Origin: JAOZHU01 sp964506435
GTDB lineage: Archaea > Thermoproteota > Bathyarchaeia > Bathyarchaeales > Bathycorpusculaceae
DNA: 64,000 bases
NCBI GenBank assembly: GCA_964506435.1
Contig: CAZDLK010000005.1
Location: 1-64,000, forward strand
Reading direction: 5' to 3'
The translations under genes were made by a program, and so were the position numbers. Shown here piece after piece: positions 28,580 to 37,009 of the stretch. Within the stretch, counting starts at the first letter, position 1, and the number at the start of each line of letters is the position of its first letter. Under the pieces are notes generated by a model. It saw nothing but the letters and a program-made list of their open reading frames with translations, searched no databases and was not told where the DNA came from.

Positions 28580-29842
28580 TTATTTTAATCTTATCATTGT
28601 ACTCCTGCGTTTATCATCTAGATTCGGGAGACTACTCAACCGCTTCGGACGCTGCCATAACTTGATTCCATTGCGCTCTGTGACATATTGAAATCCTGCG
28701 CTCATGGCTTGCTTATCCTCTTCCACCGTGGTTGTCGACGTAACCTCGAATTCATCGTTCTTGAAGTGGATCATGCCGATGTATTTCATGGTGTTTTCAA
28801 CGCGCTTGTGACCCAGCAGCTTCTTAACGATAAGCACGTTCCCGTTAGTGTAGTATGCAAGCATGGTTCCGCCCCAATGCCTAAAACTCCGCAGCTCAAT
28901 CTGCAGCAGCCTAGGATTCTTTTGCAGTTCGGCAACACGCTTGCGAACGCGGTCGTAGCAACTATACATTGTGCTGTAGGTAGCGGGGAAGATTCTCTCC
29001 GCGACGTGAGGAAGACCATTCAACATTGCTACAAATTTATTGGATACTTCGATTTGCCGTGGTAAGTGTCCTTTAACGGGGTTATTTATGGTTACGATGT
29101 TGCCTGAGACATCTATCCAGCGTAGCCTTAACGCCTCACCAGGATCAGCGAAAGTTTCCTTGAGGCATTGCAGGTAAGTAGCCATCCGGTAGCTACGGCA
29201 TGCAGCGATCAACTGGTCAAGCTCCGATTCGTCAGGAACAAAAGGGATAATATCTTCCTGCTTATACCAGGGCGGCTGCCAATTAATATTGAGCATCCTC
29301 GCCAGATTATCATAGGCATAGACGTACTGCAGTTTGGTTCCGTTCCGCACCTCAAGCTTGCCGATGACGACTTTCACGCTCTCAGGATCATGCAGATCCG
29401 CGCCAACCCGAACAAGCCTCAGCAGGTTATTCGGGTAATGACTGCCCTTAGCGTAGCCTTCCTTCTCCAACCAACCGCGAAAAACAGCAACCAACGCCCT
29501 GATCTCATTGCTGACGGGAATAACGTTTTTGTTCTGTGGCATCACGCGCTTCTTTTCATCATTTGATAGCTTCAAATCTCCCGCAACAGTCTTGGTTTCT
29601 GTTGCAGTGTCCAAGTTTTTCGCCTTCTTTATTGAAGCGCACACTTGACGATGGCCATTATTGGCTTGGACAAAATTTAAGCGTTTACCACGTATATCCT
29701 TGCGAGACCTGCTAAATCTATAACCGCATTGTCGACAAAGATAACGCTGCACCTGCCCCTCATTCGTGTAGCGCAAACCGTCTTTGTACAAGTGCTTGGA
29801 ATTGCACTCAGGACAATTTGGTGAGCGAGCAAGAATGGGCAC
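28580..29842 (-). CDS. Tyrosine recombinase with N-terminal zinc ribbon
   Basis: 420 residues. Residues 10-45 form a transposase-type zinc ribbon (CPECNSKHLYKDG ... YLCRQCGYRF). A SAM-like core-binding domain follows (about 100-200), then a catalytic domain with GEALRLRW (first Arg), LRSFRHWGGT (Arg-His), LLGHKRVENTMKY (His and the Tyr nucleophile). The fused zinc ribbon is typical of archaeal integrase-like genes. No flanking inverted repeats or attachment-site duplication could be seen, so it may be a domesticated gene or a remnant of an element. Confidence 0.8.
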   Translation of the reverse strand: MPILARSPNCPECNSKHLYKDGLRYTNEGQVQRYLCRQCGYRFSRSRKDIRGKRLNFVQANNGHRQVCASIKKAKNLDTATETKTVAGDLKLSNDEKKRVMPQNKNVIPVSNEIRALVAVFRGWLEKEGYAKGSHYPNNLLRLVRVGADLHDPESVKVVIGKLEVRNGTKLQYVYAYDNLARMLNINWQPPWYKQEDIIPFVPDESELDQLIAACRSYRMATYLQCLKETFADPGEALRLRWIDVSGNIVTINNPVKGHLPRQIEVSNKFVAMLNGLPHVAERIFPATYSTMYSCYDRVRKRVAELQKNPRLLQIELRSFRHWGGTMLAYYTNGNVLIVKKLLGHKRVENTMKYIGMIHFKNDEFEVTSTTTVEEDKQAMSAGFQYVTERNGIKLWQRPKRLSSLPNLDDKRRSTMIRLK

Positions 29843-29949
29843 AATTGCATCACAGCAAAACTTAAATTGACTGTAAATAATTTTTTACTGTCAGAACCAT
29901 GGAGAGATAAATCATTTCTACTGTCAATAACGTGAGTGGGGTAGAGTAA
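29843..29949. promoter_or_regulatory. Divergent promoter region with three ACTGTMA repeats
   Basis: Between the recombinase and the winged-helix gene the sequence ACTGTAA/ACTGTCA occurs three times on the + strand (near 29871, 29888 and 29920) in an AT-rich stretch. The repeats may be operator half-sites, with the adjacent winged-helix protein a candidate binder. This is a suggestion from spacing and repetition only. Confidence 0.35.
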
Positions 29950-30702
29950 TTGGCGCGGGAACTAGCCAAAGAAAAACTAAAGCAAATTATTGATGCTTTA
30001 AAGGAAGAAGATGCAGCGTGGAGCGATCTGAAAAAAATCTCAGGGCTTCCAGACAAGACGCTAGACCGCTACCTTGATTACTTGGAATATTGGGAATTGG
30101 CTAGAAAGAATGAACAACGCTCTTGGCAATGGTTTGAAAGATTCAGAGTTTATGAAACAGAACACGATTACAAGCTGGCTATTGAGCACTCGAAGAAACT
30201 GCTCAAGACTTTGGAAGGTTTTTTCGGTTTATCAGTAATTAAGTCAGATTGGTTTCAAAGAAGGAAGCAACTTCCTGTGAAGACCCAAGAAGAACTTGAC
30301 CTGTGCGACATGGTACGGGCGCATTTGGAAACAGGATATCCACAGTTACATTCTGAGATTGTCGATATTGAAAAGCAAATGAGTCTAAGACGAGAAATCA
30401 GCAAAGAGTTAGAAGTTTACAAACCCAAAATAGAGGAAAAGCACTTGCTGGAGTACATTGCAAATTACTCTCTCTTGAAGTATGCTATTCCTAAGAAACA
30501 TTGGAAAGAGATTGAAAGACTCGTCAATTGTATTACCCCCGAAAAACAAAATCTAATCGAACGAACCAATACAAATTACCAAGAGAGCATTGTCAACTTC
30601 TCTAATGATTTAAGGCATCTCGTCTATACAGTTGAACATGGCGAACCTTTAAAGGGCGTATGTAAACTTTGTCCGAATGCCAAGACCAAACGTATAAGCT
30701 GA
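29950..30702 (+). CDS. Helical hypothetical protein with N-terminal winged helix
   Basis: 250 residues, TTG start. Residues 1-60 read as a winged helix (LKKISGLPDKTLDRYLDYLEYWELARK). The rest is long and helical, rich in Lys/Glu, ending with a CKLCPNAK motif near the C-terminus. It is divergent from the recombinase gene and is the last gene before the lipoate/methyltransferase island. Possibly a regulator; no close family recognised. Confidence 0.6.
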   Translation: MARELAKEKLKQIIDALKEEDAAWSDLKKISGLPDKTLDRYLDYLEYWELARKNEQRSWQWFERFRVYETEHDYKLAIEHSKKLLKTLEGFFGLSVIKSDWFQRRKQLPVKTQEELDLCDMVRAHLETGYPQLHSEIVDIEKQMSLRREISKELEVYKPKIEEKHLLEYIANYSLLKYAIPKKHWKEIERLVNCITPEKQNLIERTNTNYQESIVNFSNDLRHLVYTVEHGEPLKGVCKLCPNAKTKRIS

Positions 30703-31080
30703 GAGGCTTGTTTTGACCAAGGAGACGAGCGCGGAAAAGCGAGATATCGTTAGTATTTTAAACACATGAGCATAGGATACAACTGCAAGGAGTCACTAAA
30801 AGGTATTTTCAATTGAGTGAAAACATGGGCAGAGCGAATTTTTATATTTGGACCCGCGCGCCAAAAGTGCCGTTTTTTGCGGGTATTATAGTAGTAGTGT
30901 AAACTAGGGGTAACAAAATAGAATTTTCTAAATATTTAGGAAATTATTCTGAAGTAGGCAACCTAGGCTTTTTGTCTACCATTTCTCGTTTGCTATGAGA
31001 ACGTCTATGCCCCAGAACCCAAATGCGCTCTGTTGTTTCTGAGTTAAACTGGAACAACAATATTTGAGCGTATAAAAAAA
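30703..31080. other. Non-coding stretch at the edge of the accessory island
   Basis: No convincing gene. A TATA-like TTTTTATATTTGG at about 30838-30850 is followed by an inverted repeat CCCGC (30853-30857) / GCGGG (30879-30883) with a T6 run in its loop, and then an AT-rich tail. This could be an unannotated small RNA or a relic. Nothing else is visible. Confidence 0.3.
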
Positions 31081-31206
31081 TCATACTTCGGTGGTAACCT
31101 CCCATGTTTCATCAATTTTCTTTGCCCAATTCGAGGTAGGCGTAATATCGGCGTTTCTATATAGTATCGCATAACCTTTGCTTGGATGCTTTACTACTAT
31201 TGCAGC
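31081..31206 (-). pseudogene. 41-codon open frame continuing after the LplA-like stop
   Basis: Directly after the TAA of the LplA-like gene (31209-31207) the same frame stays open for 41 codons to a TGA at 31083-31081. The translation is protein-like (KHPSKGYAILYRNADITP, then SNWAKKIDETWEVTTEV). There is no Met/Val/Leu start codon in it. It may be a former C-terminal extension or the tail of a lost gene; an open run this long is also possible by chance. Confidence 0.25.
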
Positions 31207-32319
31207 TTATGTTTTTATTCGGAGGTTTAGGGAATTCTCTATTGCTTTCATCGTTGCTATTACAAAATCCTCAGGGCTGGCACCAGGTGTTATCGCTTTC
31301 TTTTCCTCATAAAACTCGTTAACTGCTTTTCTCACCTGCTTCGCATTAGCCTGTACATTTTGAAGCTTGGCTTCAAGATCGGTTATCGCCTCCACAGGGT
31401 GCATGATGTAATCGCCTGTTATCAGAATCTCCAGAATTTTCCCATTTATTACGTATGCATTGATTCGGATAATTCCCTTTTTTGCTTTATGAATTGATAG
31501 AGCATTGACTCTATGGAACAATCGCGGTTTGAGATTCCATGTGTCTGTTTCAAATCTTGGCTTGAATTCTTCTGCACCTTCCAGTTCTTTAGCAGTTAGT
31601 TGCTCATTCAGAAATTTGACTCCTAGAGCTTTTTCAAATCCTGATTGCAATGCTCTTTTAATCTCATCGAGGCTAAGTTCTGCTCTTCCAGATTTTTCGA
31701 GTTCTTTGTTTATCCATGTTATTCTATCTTCAATTGAGAGGGCGCCTTTGTCTTGCAGTTTTTCCTTTGGCGCTTTGATTAGTCGTGCTAAGGCTGGCAA
31801 ATCTAAATTTGTGCTTATAAAACCATGTTGAATTATCATTCCGTAACTTCTGTGCTGAGAACTCCCTGAAAATTTCTTACCACCTATCAATATGTCATTT
31901 ATTGGAGCAAAGTTTGCGTCTAAACCCAACTTTTTCAAACCTAGCACAACGCCATTACAAATGGTCTCGTATGAGTGGTCTATTTTCTTAGGAATTGCTT
32001 CGCTATTTTCATCAGCTATTATCGAATAAGCCAATACGCTCGGAGTAAGGTAACCTGTTCCTCCACCACCCATTCTCCTTATTATCGGAACAAATAGTTG
32101 TTTGGCTGCAGCCACATCCACCTCTTGGTATACGTTTTGAAAGTATCCCAATGTGAGGAATGGTTTGTTTGTTCGCCAGATTAATAATGTATTCCTTACT
32201 CTTTCCTTTGCTATAGATTCCTCTATTGCGTGAAGAAGAGGCAGTTCTAGAGCGTCTAGATCAACAAACCTCCAGTTTTCCATATTTTCCGTTTCTCCTT
32301 TTTCTTGATTACTCTCCAT
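31207..32319 (-). CDS. Lipoate/octanoate-protein ligase-like protein with C-terminal accessory domain
   Basis: 370 residues. The LplA/BPL fold covers about 15-250: LPLLHAIEESIA, LTLGYFQNVYQEVD, RRMGGGGTGYLTP (acyl-adenylate binding loop) and GGKKFSGSSQHR with the catalytic-type Lys. A C-terminal domain of about 85 residues resembles the lipoate-ligase accessory domain (VEAITDLEAKLQ). The start ATG follows the LipS-like stop directly, so translation is coupled. It is expected to attach lipoate or octanoate to the GcvH-like protein of the same operon. A TENMENW start 12 codons later is possible. Confidence 0.85.
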   Translation of the reverse strand: MESNQEKGETENMENWRFVDLDALELPLLHAIEESIAKERVRNTLLIWRTNKPFLTLGYFQNVYQEVDVAAAKQLFVPIIRRMGGGGTGYLTPSVLAYSIIADENSEAIPKKIDHSYETICNGVVLGLKKLGLDANFAPINDILIGGKKFSGSSQHRSYGMIIQHGFISTNLDLPALARLIKAPKEKLQDKGALSIEDRITWINKELEKSGRAELSLDEIKRALQSGFEKALGVKFLNEQLTAKELEGAEEFKPRFETDTWNLKPRLFHRVNALSIHKAKKGIIRINAYVINGKILEILITGDYIMHPVEAITDLEAKLQNVQANAKQVRKAVNEFYEEKKAITPGASPEDFVIATMKAIENSLNLRIKT

Positions 32320-33348
32320 TTAATTTACTACTGGGCCGTCCCAGCAGCAACACATTATATCATCGTAAGTCTGGATCTTCAAGCCCAGACTGTCAGCAAT
32401 TTTTGCCGCGCTCTTAGTCGGAATTACCAACTTGCTTATGCCCGCTTTAATTGCCATTTCATCTATCTTTGCGCGGAAAGTTTTGCCTGGTCTGACACAG
32501 CCTAATGAGACCGATTTTTTGGGAAGCATCAAGTTTGCAACAGCAATGACTCGGGCTACATCAAAAGGCGATGGCGGTGAGACATTGGCCATCACTGTTC
32601 CTCTCGTGGGAATTAGAACCACTATCGCAACGCTTGAGACTTTAGCTTTAGAAACCATTTCTAATGCTTCAGCTTCACCCTGCAGCTTCCCAAAATGAAG
32701 CCCGACACAAATATGCGGATATATGTTTGGAATGCCTGCTTTTTTCATTGCTTCCATTGTTTTCAGATAATCTTCTGGCTTTATCTCAATTCCATAGACT
32801 TCTTTCGTGGTTTCAGAGGATCCTACAACATCAAGTAATGCTGCATCTAAACCCGCTTCTTTTAAGATTCTTGCGTGTTCGTAGTCTATTGGTCCAGTAT
32901 GAGCTGAAATAAATAGACTTGTTTCTTTCTTTATTTTCGCTATTGTTTCTGCGTATTCATCTAATGGAACGGTTCCGTCTTTTCTGCTTCCTCCACTTAA
33001 GACGATGCCTGGTACTCCTTTTTTACACAGTGTTATGCAAAGTTTCAATAGTTTTTCAGGGTTTCTCGCGGGAATCATGTGTTTTAAATAATGATGGTTG
33101 CAGTGTCTACAATTCAAACTACAGGAAAGATTTGTTAAAGAAATAGGTGGGAAGGCTTTTTGGAGAAACACGATTGTATTATTGTTTTTTTTAGTTGCTA
33201 CCCTTCGTGAAGCAAATAGGAGCTTTTCAAAGCAGTTCTCTGGAGCAAACAGCAATTGTTGCGCTTCTTCTCCATTTATTTGCCTCCCTGAAAGAACTTT
33301 TTCTAATATTTCGTTTGCTATGTTTTCATTAAAGTTGTACATATCCAT
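32320..33348 (-). CDS. LipS-like radical SAM protein (lipoyl-synthase candidate)
   Basis: About 342 residues from the ATG at 33348 (MDMYNFNENIANEIL); a longer frame would overlap the GcvH-like gene by 29 nt. Radical SAM motif CSLNCRHC near residue 76. The C-terminus has a CCCW cluster that could bind an auxiliary Fe-S cluster. It is a clear paralogue of the protein encoded at 34894 (shared LSGGSRKDGTVPLDEY / ITGGCSMNATVPINRF; IYPHICVGLHFGKL / ISPHVCVGLDFGVL). Together with a BioB-like partner such proteins form the two-component lipoyl synthase LipS1/LipS2 of archaea. It inserts sulfur into octanoyl chains if that assignment holds. Confidence 0.75.
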   Translation of the reverse strand: MDMYNFNENIANEILEKVLSGRQINGEEAQQLLFAPENCFEKLLFASRRVATKKNNNTIVFLQKAFPPISLTNLSCSLNCRHCNHHYLKHMIPARNPEKLLKLCITLCKKGVPGIVLSGGSRKDGTVPLDEYAETIAKIKKETSLFISAHTGPIDYEHARILKEAGLDAALLDVVGSSETTKEVYGIEIKPEDYLKTMEAMKKAGIPNIYPHICVGLHFGKLQGEAEALEMVSKAKVSSVAIVVLIPTRGTVMANVSPPSPFDVARVIAVANLMLPKKSVSLGCVRPGKTFRAKIDEMAIKAGISKLVIPTKSAAKIADSLGLKIQTYDDIMCCCWDGPVVN

Positions 33349-33364
33349 ATTTTGGTGATGTAAA

Positions 33365-33817
33365 CTATTCTGGCTCGTCAGTATACTCACCAAATTTTGC
33401 TTTTTCCTCTTCTATAATGATTCTGTAATATTTCGCAGCTTCTGTGGCGCTCATCAGGCTTTTTATGTCTTTGGATGATTTGTTAGGTTCGATGGTTAAT
33501 AGCCAGCCTCGACCATATGGATCAGCATTAATAATATCAGGCTGTTCATAAAGGGCTTGATTGATTTCTTTTATTTTTCCGCTGAAAGGAGCATGTATTC
33601 GGATAACTGCTTTTATGGTTTCAAATGCCCCTATCTCATCACCTTGCTTGACATAGTTTCCTGCAAACGGCAGATCTATATGCACAATTTCTTTGCAGAG
33701 AGCCTCACCTAGGTTTGTTAAGCCGATCTGAACGTTACCTTTCTGAACCTTTACCCAGAGGTGATCTTTGCTGTAAAGCAGGTTATAAGGAAATTTGAAA
33801 CCTTCAACTTTAACCAT
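33365..33817 (-). CDS. GcvH-like lipoyl carrier protein (operon 1)
   Basis: 150 residues. GcvH fold: HLWVKVQKGNVQIGLTNLGEAL, GAFETIKAVIRIHAPFSG with the lipoylatable Lys in the ETIKA context, and NADPYGRGWLLTIEP. First gene of the minus-strand set GcvH-LipS-LplA, so carrier, synthase and ligase are encoded together. No glycine cleavage P, T or L proteins are in the window. It therefore may act like the LbpA lipoate-binding proteins of sHdr systems rather than in glycine cleavage; that is inference from context. TATA-like AATATTATATG at about 33838-33850. Confidence 0.88.
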   Translation of the reverse strand: MVKVEGFKFPYNLLYSKDHLWVKVQKGNVQIGLTNLGEALCKEIVHIDLPFAGNYVKQGDEIGAFETIKAVIRIHAPFSGKIKEINQALYEQPDIINADPYGRGWLLTIEPNKSSKDIKSLMSATEAAKYYRIIIEEEKAKFGEYTDEPE

Positions 33818-33941
33818 GTGATTTTCCCTTCGAACTTGTTCATATAATATTTTGCAGTATAGCGTTTGCTTTGTCTCTGCCTGCGATATGCCCTGCAGAG
33901 GGTAATTAATTCCTTGACTGTTGTATGATAAATCTTGGTCT

Positions 33942-33971
33942 GTTACTTTTGTAAATAACTACGACCTATAA
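33942..33971 (+). promoter_or_regulatory. GTTAC palindrome + TATA: lipoate operon 2 promoter
   Basis: Box GTTAC-TTTT-GTAAA at 33942-33955, then 11 bp, then TATAA at 33967-33971 (context CCTATAAG). The expected transcription start, about 26 bp downstream, falls just before the microprotein ATG at 34006. Same box and spacing as nine other promoters in the island. Confidence 0.75.
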
Positions 33972-34005
33972 GTTAGGTTTCATCTTGGCATAAGTGGAAT
34001 TGAAA

Positions 34006-34089
34006 ATGTGTGAAAACTGCTCAAGGTTCAATGAATTCTTTGCTGCAGTAAATCAATTGGGTCGCAGGGATTATTTTTGTAGAAAATGA
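34006..34089 (+). CDS. 27-residue CxxC microprotein
   Basis: MCENCSRFNEFFAAVNQLG continues to a C-terminal YFCRK. Three cysteines (residues 2, 5, 25) could form a metal site or disulfide. The ATG at 34006 lies about 10 nt after the predicted transcription start of the TATA at 33967. Its TGA overlaps the ATG of the LplA-like gene (ATGA, 34086-34089), a typical translational-coupling arrangement. Real expression is unproven; a leader peptide is the alternative. Confidence 0.5.
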   Translation: MCENCSRFNEFFAAVNQLGRRDYFCRK

Positions 34090-34913
34090 TATTTGTCGCT
34101 GGGTGGCTTATGGTTGGAAATTGGCGGATTATTGATGCCGATCTTGTGGATCCCATCACTGGTGTTGCTACAGTAGAAGCTATAAGCAAGGCAAGATCAC
34201 AGGATCTGGTTACTGATACAATAATTCTCTGGAGACCTGTTAATCCCTTCGTATGTTTAGGGTATTTTCAACTTGCACGTGAAGAAGTATATGCAGATGC
34301 CTGTGAGAAATTAGACGTTAAAATTGCTCGGAGAATACTCGGTGGTGGAACAGGGTACTGTGACCAAAACCAGATTTTATATGATGTTATTTTGGGGGCC
34401 GATCATGCCATGGTGCCTACCTCTAAAAACATCGAAGCGCTGTACACGTACGTTTTGAGAGGCGTTGTTCGAGGGATAAAACAACTAGGTCTTGACGATG
34501 TACAGTTGATGCCTGATTACAATTTTGCGATTTGGGTCAACGGCAAAAAGGTTTCTGGAAATGCTGCTACCGGGTTAGCTGGAGCGCAAATTGTTGGAGG
34601 GAGTCTTTTGATTGATTTTGACTATGATATGTTAATGAAAATTTTTAGAAATCCCTTCAAGGCATTAAAGCCCGGAATAAATTACATCGAAGAAGGTTTA
34701 ACCTACATTAATCGAGAATTGCCGAAAAGAGTTGAAATCAATGGTGCAAAAGTTGCCTTGAAAAAGGGTTTTGAAGCTGCGCTCAACATTAAGCTTATCT
34801 ATGGTTCACTTATCGATGAAGAAGTGCAGTTATTAAAATCGCTTGAACCCAAGTTCTTATCAAGAGACTGGACCTACCTGATGGACATTAAATATGGAAA
34901 ACTCATGCCTTGA
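34086..34913 (+). CDS. Lipoate/octanoate-protein ligase-like protein, short form
   Basis: 275 residues, BPL/LplA fold without the C-terminal accessory domain of its paralogue. Motifs: CLGYFQLAREEVY, ARRILGGGTGYCD (acyl-adenylate loop), VNGKKVSGNAATG with the catalytic-type Lys. The start at 34086 is supported by overlap with the microprotein stop; an internal ATG at 34110 (MVGNWRIIDAD) is the alternative and fits the family start better. Its frame overlaps the next radical SAM gene by 20 nt unless that starts at GTG 34927. Probably the second acyl ligase of the lipoate pathway, or a partner of the longer form. Confidence 0.82.
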   Translation: MIFVAGWLMVGNWRIIDADLVDPITGVATVEAISKARSQDLVTDTIILWRPVNPFVCLGYFQLAREEVYADACEKLDVKIARRILGGGTGYCDQNQILYDVILGADHAMVPTSKNIEALYTYVLRGVVRGIKQLGLDDVQLMPDYNFAIWVNGKKVSGNAATGLAGAQIVGGSLLIDFDYDMLMKIFRNPFKALKPGINYIEEGLTYINRELPKRVEINGAKVALKKGFEAALNIKLIYGSLIDEEVQLLKSLEPKFLSRDWTYLMDIKYGKLMP

Positions 34914-35985
34914 GGGAGACTATAAAGTGCATTCTTTGTTAACAAATACCCACTTTGAAGAACTGCAGAACAAAGCTCTCAATCACACTGTCTTTTCAAA
35001 TTATGACATTGCGAAAATCTTTAAGCTTACAAATGAGGGCCAAATCCTGAATTTATTAACTCTAGCAAGAACAGTTTCTGATCGAGTTTTTGGGAAGCAT
35101 ATTAATTTCTATTATACATCAAACTATTTCCCAGCTTTATCCGTAACAGGAACTGAATGTGCCTTAAACTGCAAGCATTGCGGCAAGACTCTTCTTCAAA
35201 GATTGACGCCAGTGACAACGCCAAAGAGATTTGTTGAAACTTGCAAGAAACTCGCTAAACTTGGTGCCAAAGGCGTATTAATCACTGGTGGCTGTTCAAT
35301 GAATGCAACGGTTCCGATTAACAGGTTTTTAGATGCAATAACTGAAGTGAAAAAAAAGACGAAACTTGTTCTTATCGCACATACAGGGCTTGTTGATTAT
35401 AGTGAGGCAAAAGATTTGGTTAATGCTGGGCTAGACGGAGCAGCAGTAGACATTGTTGGTTCAGTTGAGACGGCAAAGGCTGTTTACGGAATTGAAATTA
35501 GCCCGAAAAGCTACGGGTCTTCCCTTAAAGCACTTAGTAGAGCCAAGTTGCCTATTATATCTCCTCATGTCTGTGTGGGTCTTGATTTTGGTGTACTCAA
35601 GCATGAACTGGTCGCATTAAGAATAATTTCTGAGATCAAACCTACAAGTGTAGTCATCACGGCTTTGATGCCTTTGAGAAGAACACCGATGGAAACTGTG
35701 AAACCTGCACCAATGGATGTGGCGAAGGTTATAGCAATTGCCCGCTTAATGTTCCCGATGATACCGATCACTTTAGGCTGTGCCCGCTCAAAAGGCACTG
35801 ATCGGGAACTTATTGAGAGACTCGCAATTTATTCAGGCGCAACAAGCATAGCTGTGCCTACAGCTAATACGATTAAGGAGGCGCAATCCCTTGGTATGAA
35901 TGTTGAATCTTACGCTGCTTGCTGTGCAGTGCCTCCATCATCTTCCCTTAAATTGCATGATCCAAAGGTGTGTATAACTGGTTAA
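34894..35985 (+). CDS. LipS-like radical SAM protein (paralogue of 32320-33348)
   Basis: 363 residues. Radical SAM motif CALNCKHC at residues 89-96; the Gly-rich SAM site is GVLITGGCS. The tail has AACCAVP and VCITG cysteines for a second cluster. It may start at the GTG at 34927, which has a GGGAGA ribosome binding site, instead of 34894. It is followed immediately by the BioB-like radical SAM gene, which is the pair expected for LipS1/LipS2 lipoyl synthase. Substrate expected: octanoyl-carrier protein. Confidence 0.78.
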   Translation: MENSCLEGDYKVHSLLTNTHFEELQNKALNHTVFSNYDIAKIFKLTNEGQILNLLTLARTVSDRVFGKHINFYYTSNYFPALSVTGTECALNCKHCGKTLLQRLTPVTTPKRFVETCKKLAKLGAKGVLITGGCSMNATVPINRFLDAITEVKKKTKLVLIAHTGLVDYSEAKDLVNAGLDGAAVDIVGSVETAKAVYGIEISPKSYGSSLKALSRAKLPIISPHVCVGLDFGVLKHELVALRIISEIKPTSVVITALMPLRRTPMETVKPAPMDVAKVIAIARLMFPMIPITLGCARSKGTDRELIERLAIYSGATSIAVPTANTIKEAQSLGMNVESYAACCAVPPSSSLKLHDPKVCITG

Positions 35986-35995
35986 CCAAAAAAAA

Positions 35996-37009
35996 GTGGA
36001 AAAAGTTCGGCTTTCAATAGGTACCGCAGTTGTCTTGGGTCTTGAGATAGCCCTTATGGATACGTCTTGTGCACCAACTACTGCTTACCTGCAAACTTAT
36101 TATCCAAATAGGTGCTCTGCCAACTGTCGGTTCTGTGCCCAAGCACGGGGGTCGCATGCCAAGTTAGACAAAATCGCACGAGGCTTATACCTACCCTATG
36201 ACGCTAAAACTGTAATAAACCGCCTAAAAGTAGCAGCAAAACGCGGTTTAACTCGGCGTATATGCATCCAAACTATGAACTATCCTAATATGCTTGATGA
36301 TCTGTTGTGGCTTGTGTGGAAATTAAATAAAGCGAAAAGCGCGCCCATATCCGTCTCTGTTCATCCATTATCCTCTTCTGAACAAAAGAAACTGCGTGAT
36401 GCAGGTGCTGAAAGAATAATTATACCCTTGGATGCGGTAAACGAAGAAATCTTTAATGAAATCAAAGGAACCAAAGTTGCTGGTCCTTATCGTTGGACAA
36501 ACCATTTGATGGCACTGGAGAACGCCGTTCGAATTATGGGCAAAGGAAACGTAGGTACACACATTATGGTGGGTTTGGGCGAAACTGAAAAAGAACTTAT
36601 CTTTTTTGTAGAAGAATTAAAGAACAGAGGAATTTATTGTGGGTTGTTTGCTTTTACTCCCATTCCAGGTACACCAATGAGTAAGCGGGCTCCGCCACGT
36701 CCTGAAAGCTACCGTCGGGTGAAACTTGCTAGCTACTTAATTTCGAAAAGCCTTACACGCGCCGACCAAATGGGTTTTAGCGAGACTGGCGAAATAGTAA
36801 ACTACGGTATAGAAAAAGACGATTTAGAAAGGTTAATTGAAAGTGGCTTACCCTTCTTAACATCTGGTTGTCCAAATTGCAATCGACCGTTTGCCAATGA
36901 AATTCCAGAAAAAACTGTTTATAACTTCTCGCAAAATCCTAGCAATTCCGAAATTCAAACAATAAAACGTCAGTTCACCTCTGAGGGGCAATTAAGTGAT
37001 GACGTGTGA
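35996..37009 (+). CDS. BioB-like radical SAM protein (LipS partner)
   Basis: 337 residues. Radical SAM motif CSANCRFC at residues 40-47 (YYPNRCSANCRFCAQARGS), with the biotin-synthase-like IMVGLGETEKEL and AFTPIPGTPMS. A C-terminal CPNCNRPFANE motif may bind the auxiliary cluster or zinc. GTG start at 35996, 10 nt after the previous stop. It is the only such gene in the window and probably works with either of the two LipS-like paralogues to insert the two sulfurs of lipoate. Confidence 0.78.
   Translation: MEKVRLSIGTAVVLGLEIALMDTSCAPTTAYLQTYYPNRCSANCRFCAQARGSHAKLDKIARGLYLPYDAKTVINRLKVAAKRGLTRRICIQTMNYPNMLDDLLWLVWKLNKAKSAPISVSVHPLSSSEQKKLRDAGAERIIIPLDAVNEEIFNEIKGTKVAGPYRWTNHLMALENAVRIMGKGNVGTHIMVGLGETEKELIFFVEELKNRGIYCGLFAFTPIPGTPMSKRAPPRPESYRRVKLASYLISKSLTRADQMGFSETGEIVNYGIEKDDLERLIESGLPFLTSGCPNCNRPFANEIPEKTVYNFSQNPSNSEIQTIKRQFTSEGQLSDDV

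Noticed and set aside
33365..33817. Classical glycine cleavage H protein
   Set aside because: No P, T or L protein genes lie nearby; lipoate ligase and LipS genes do. The H-fold remains certain, but the pathway is not glycine cleavage on this evidence.
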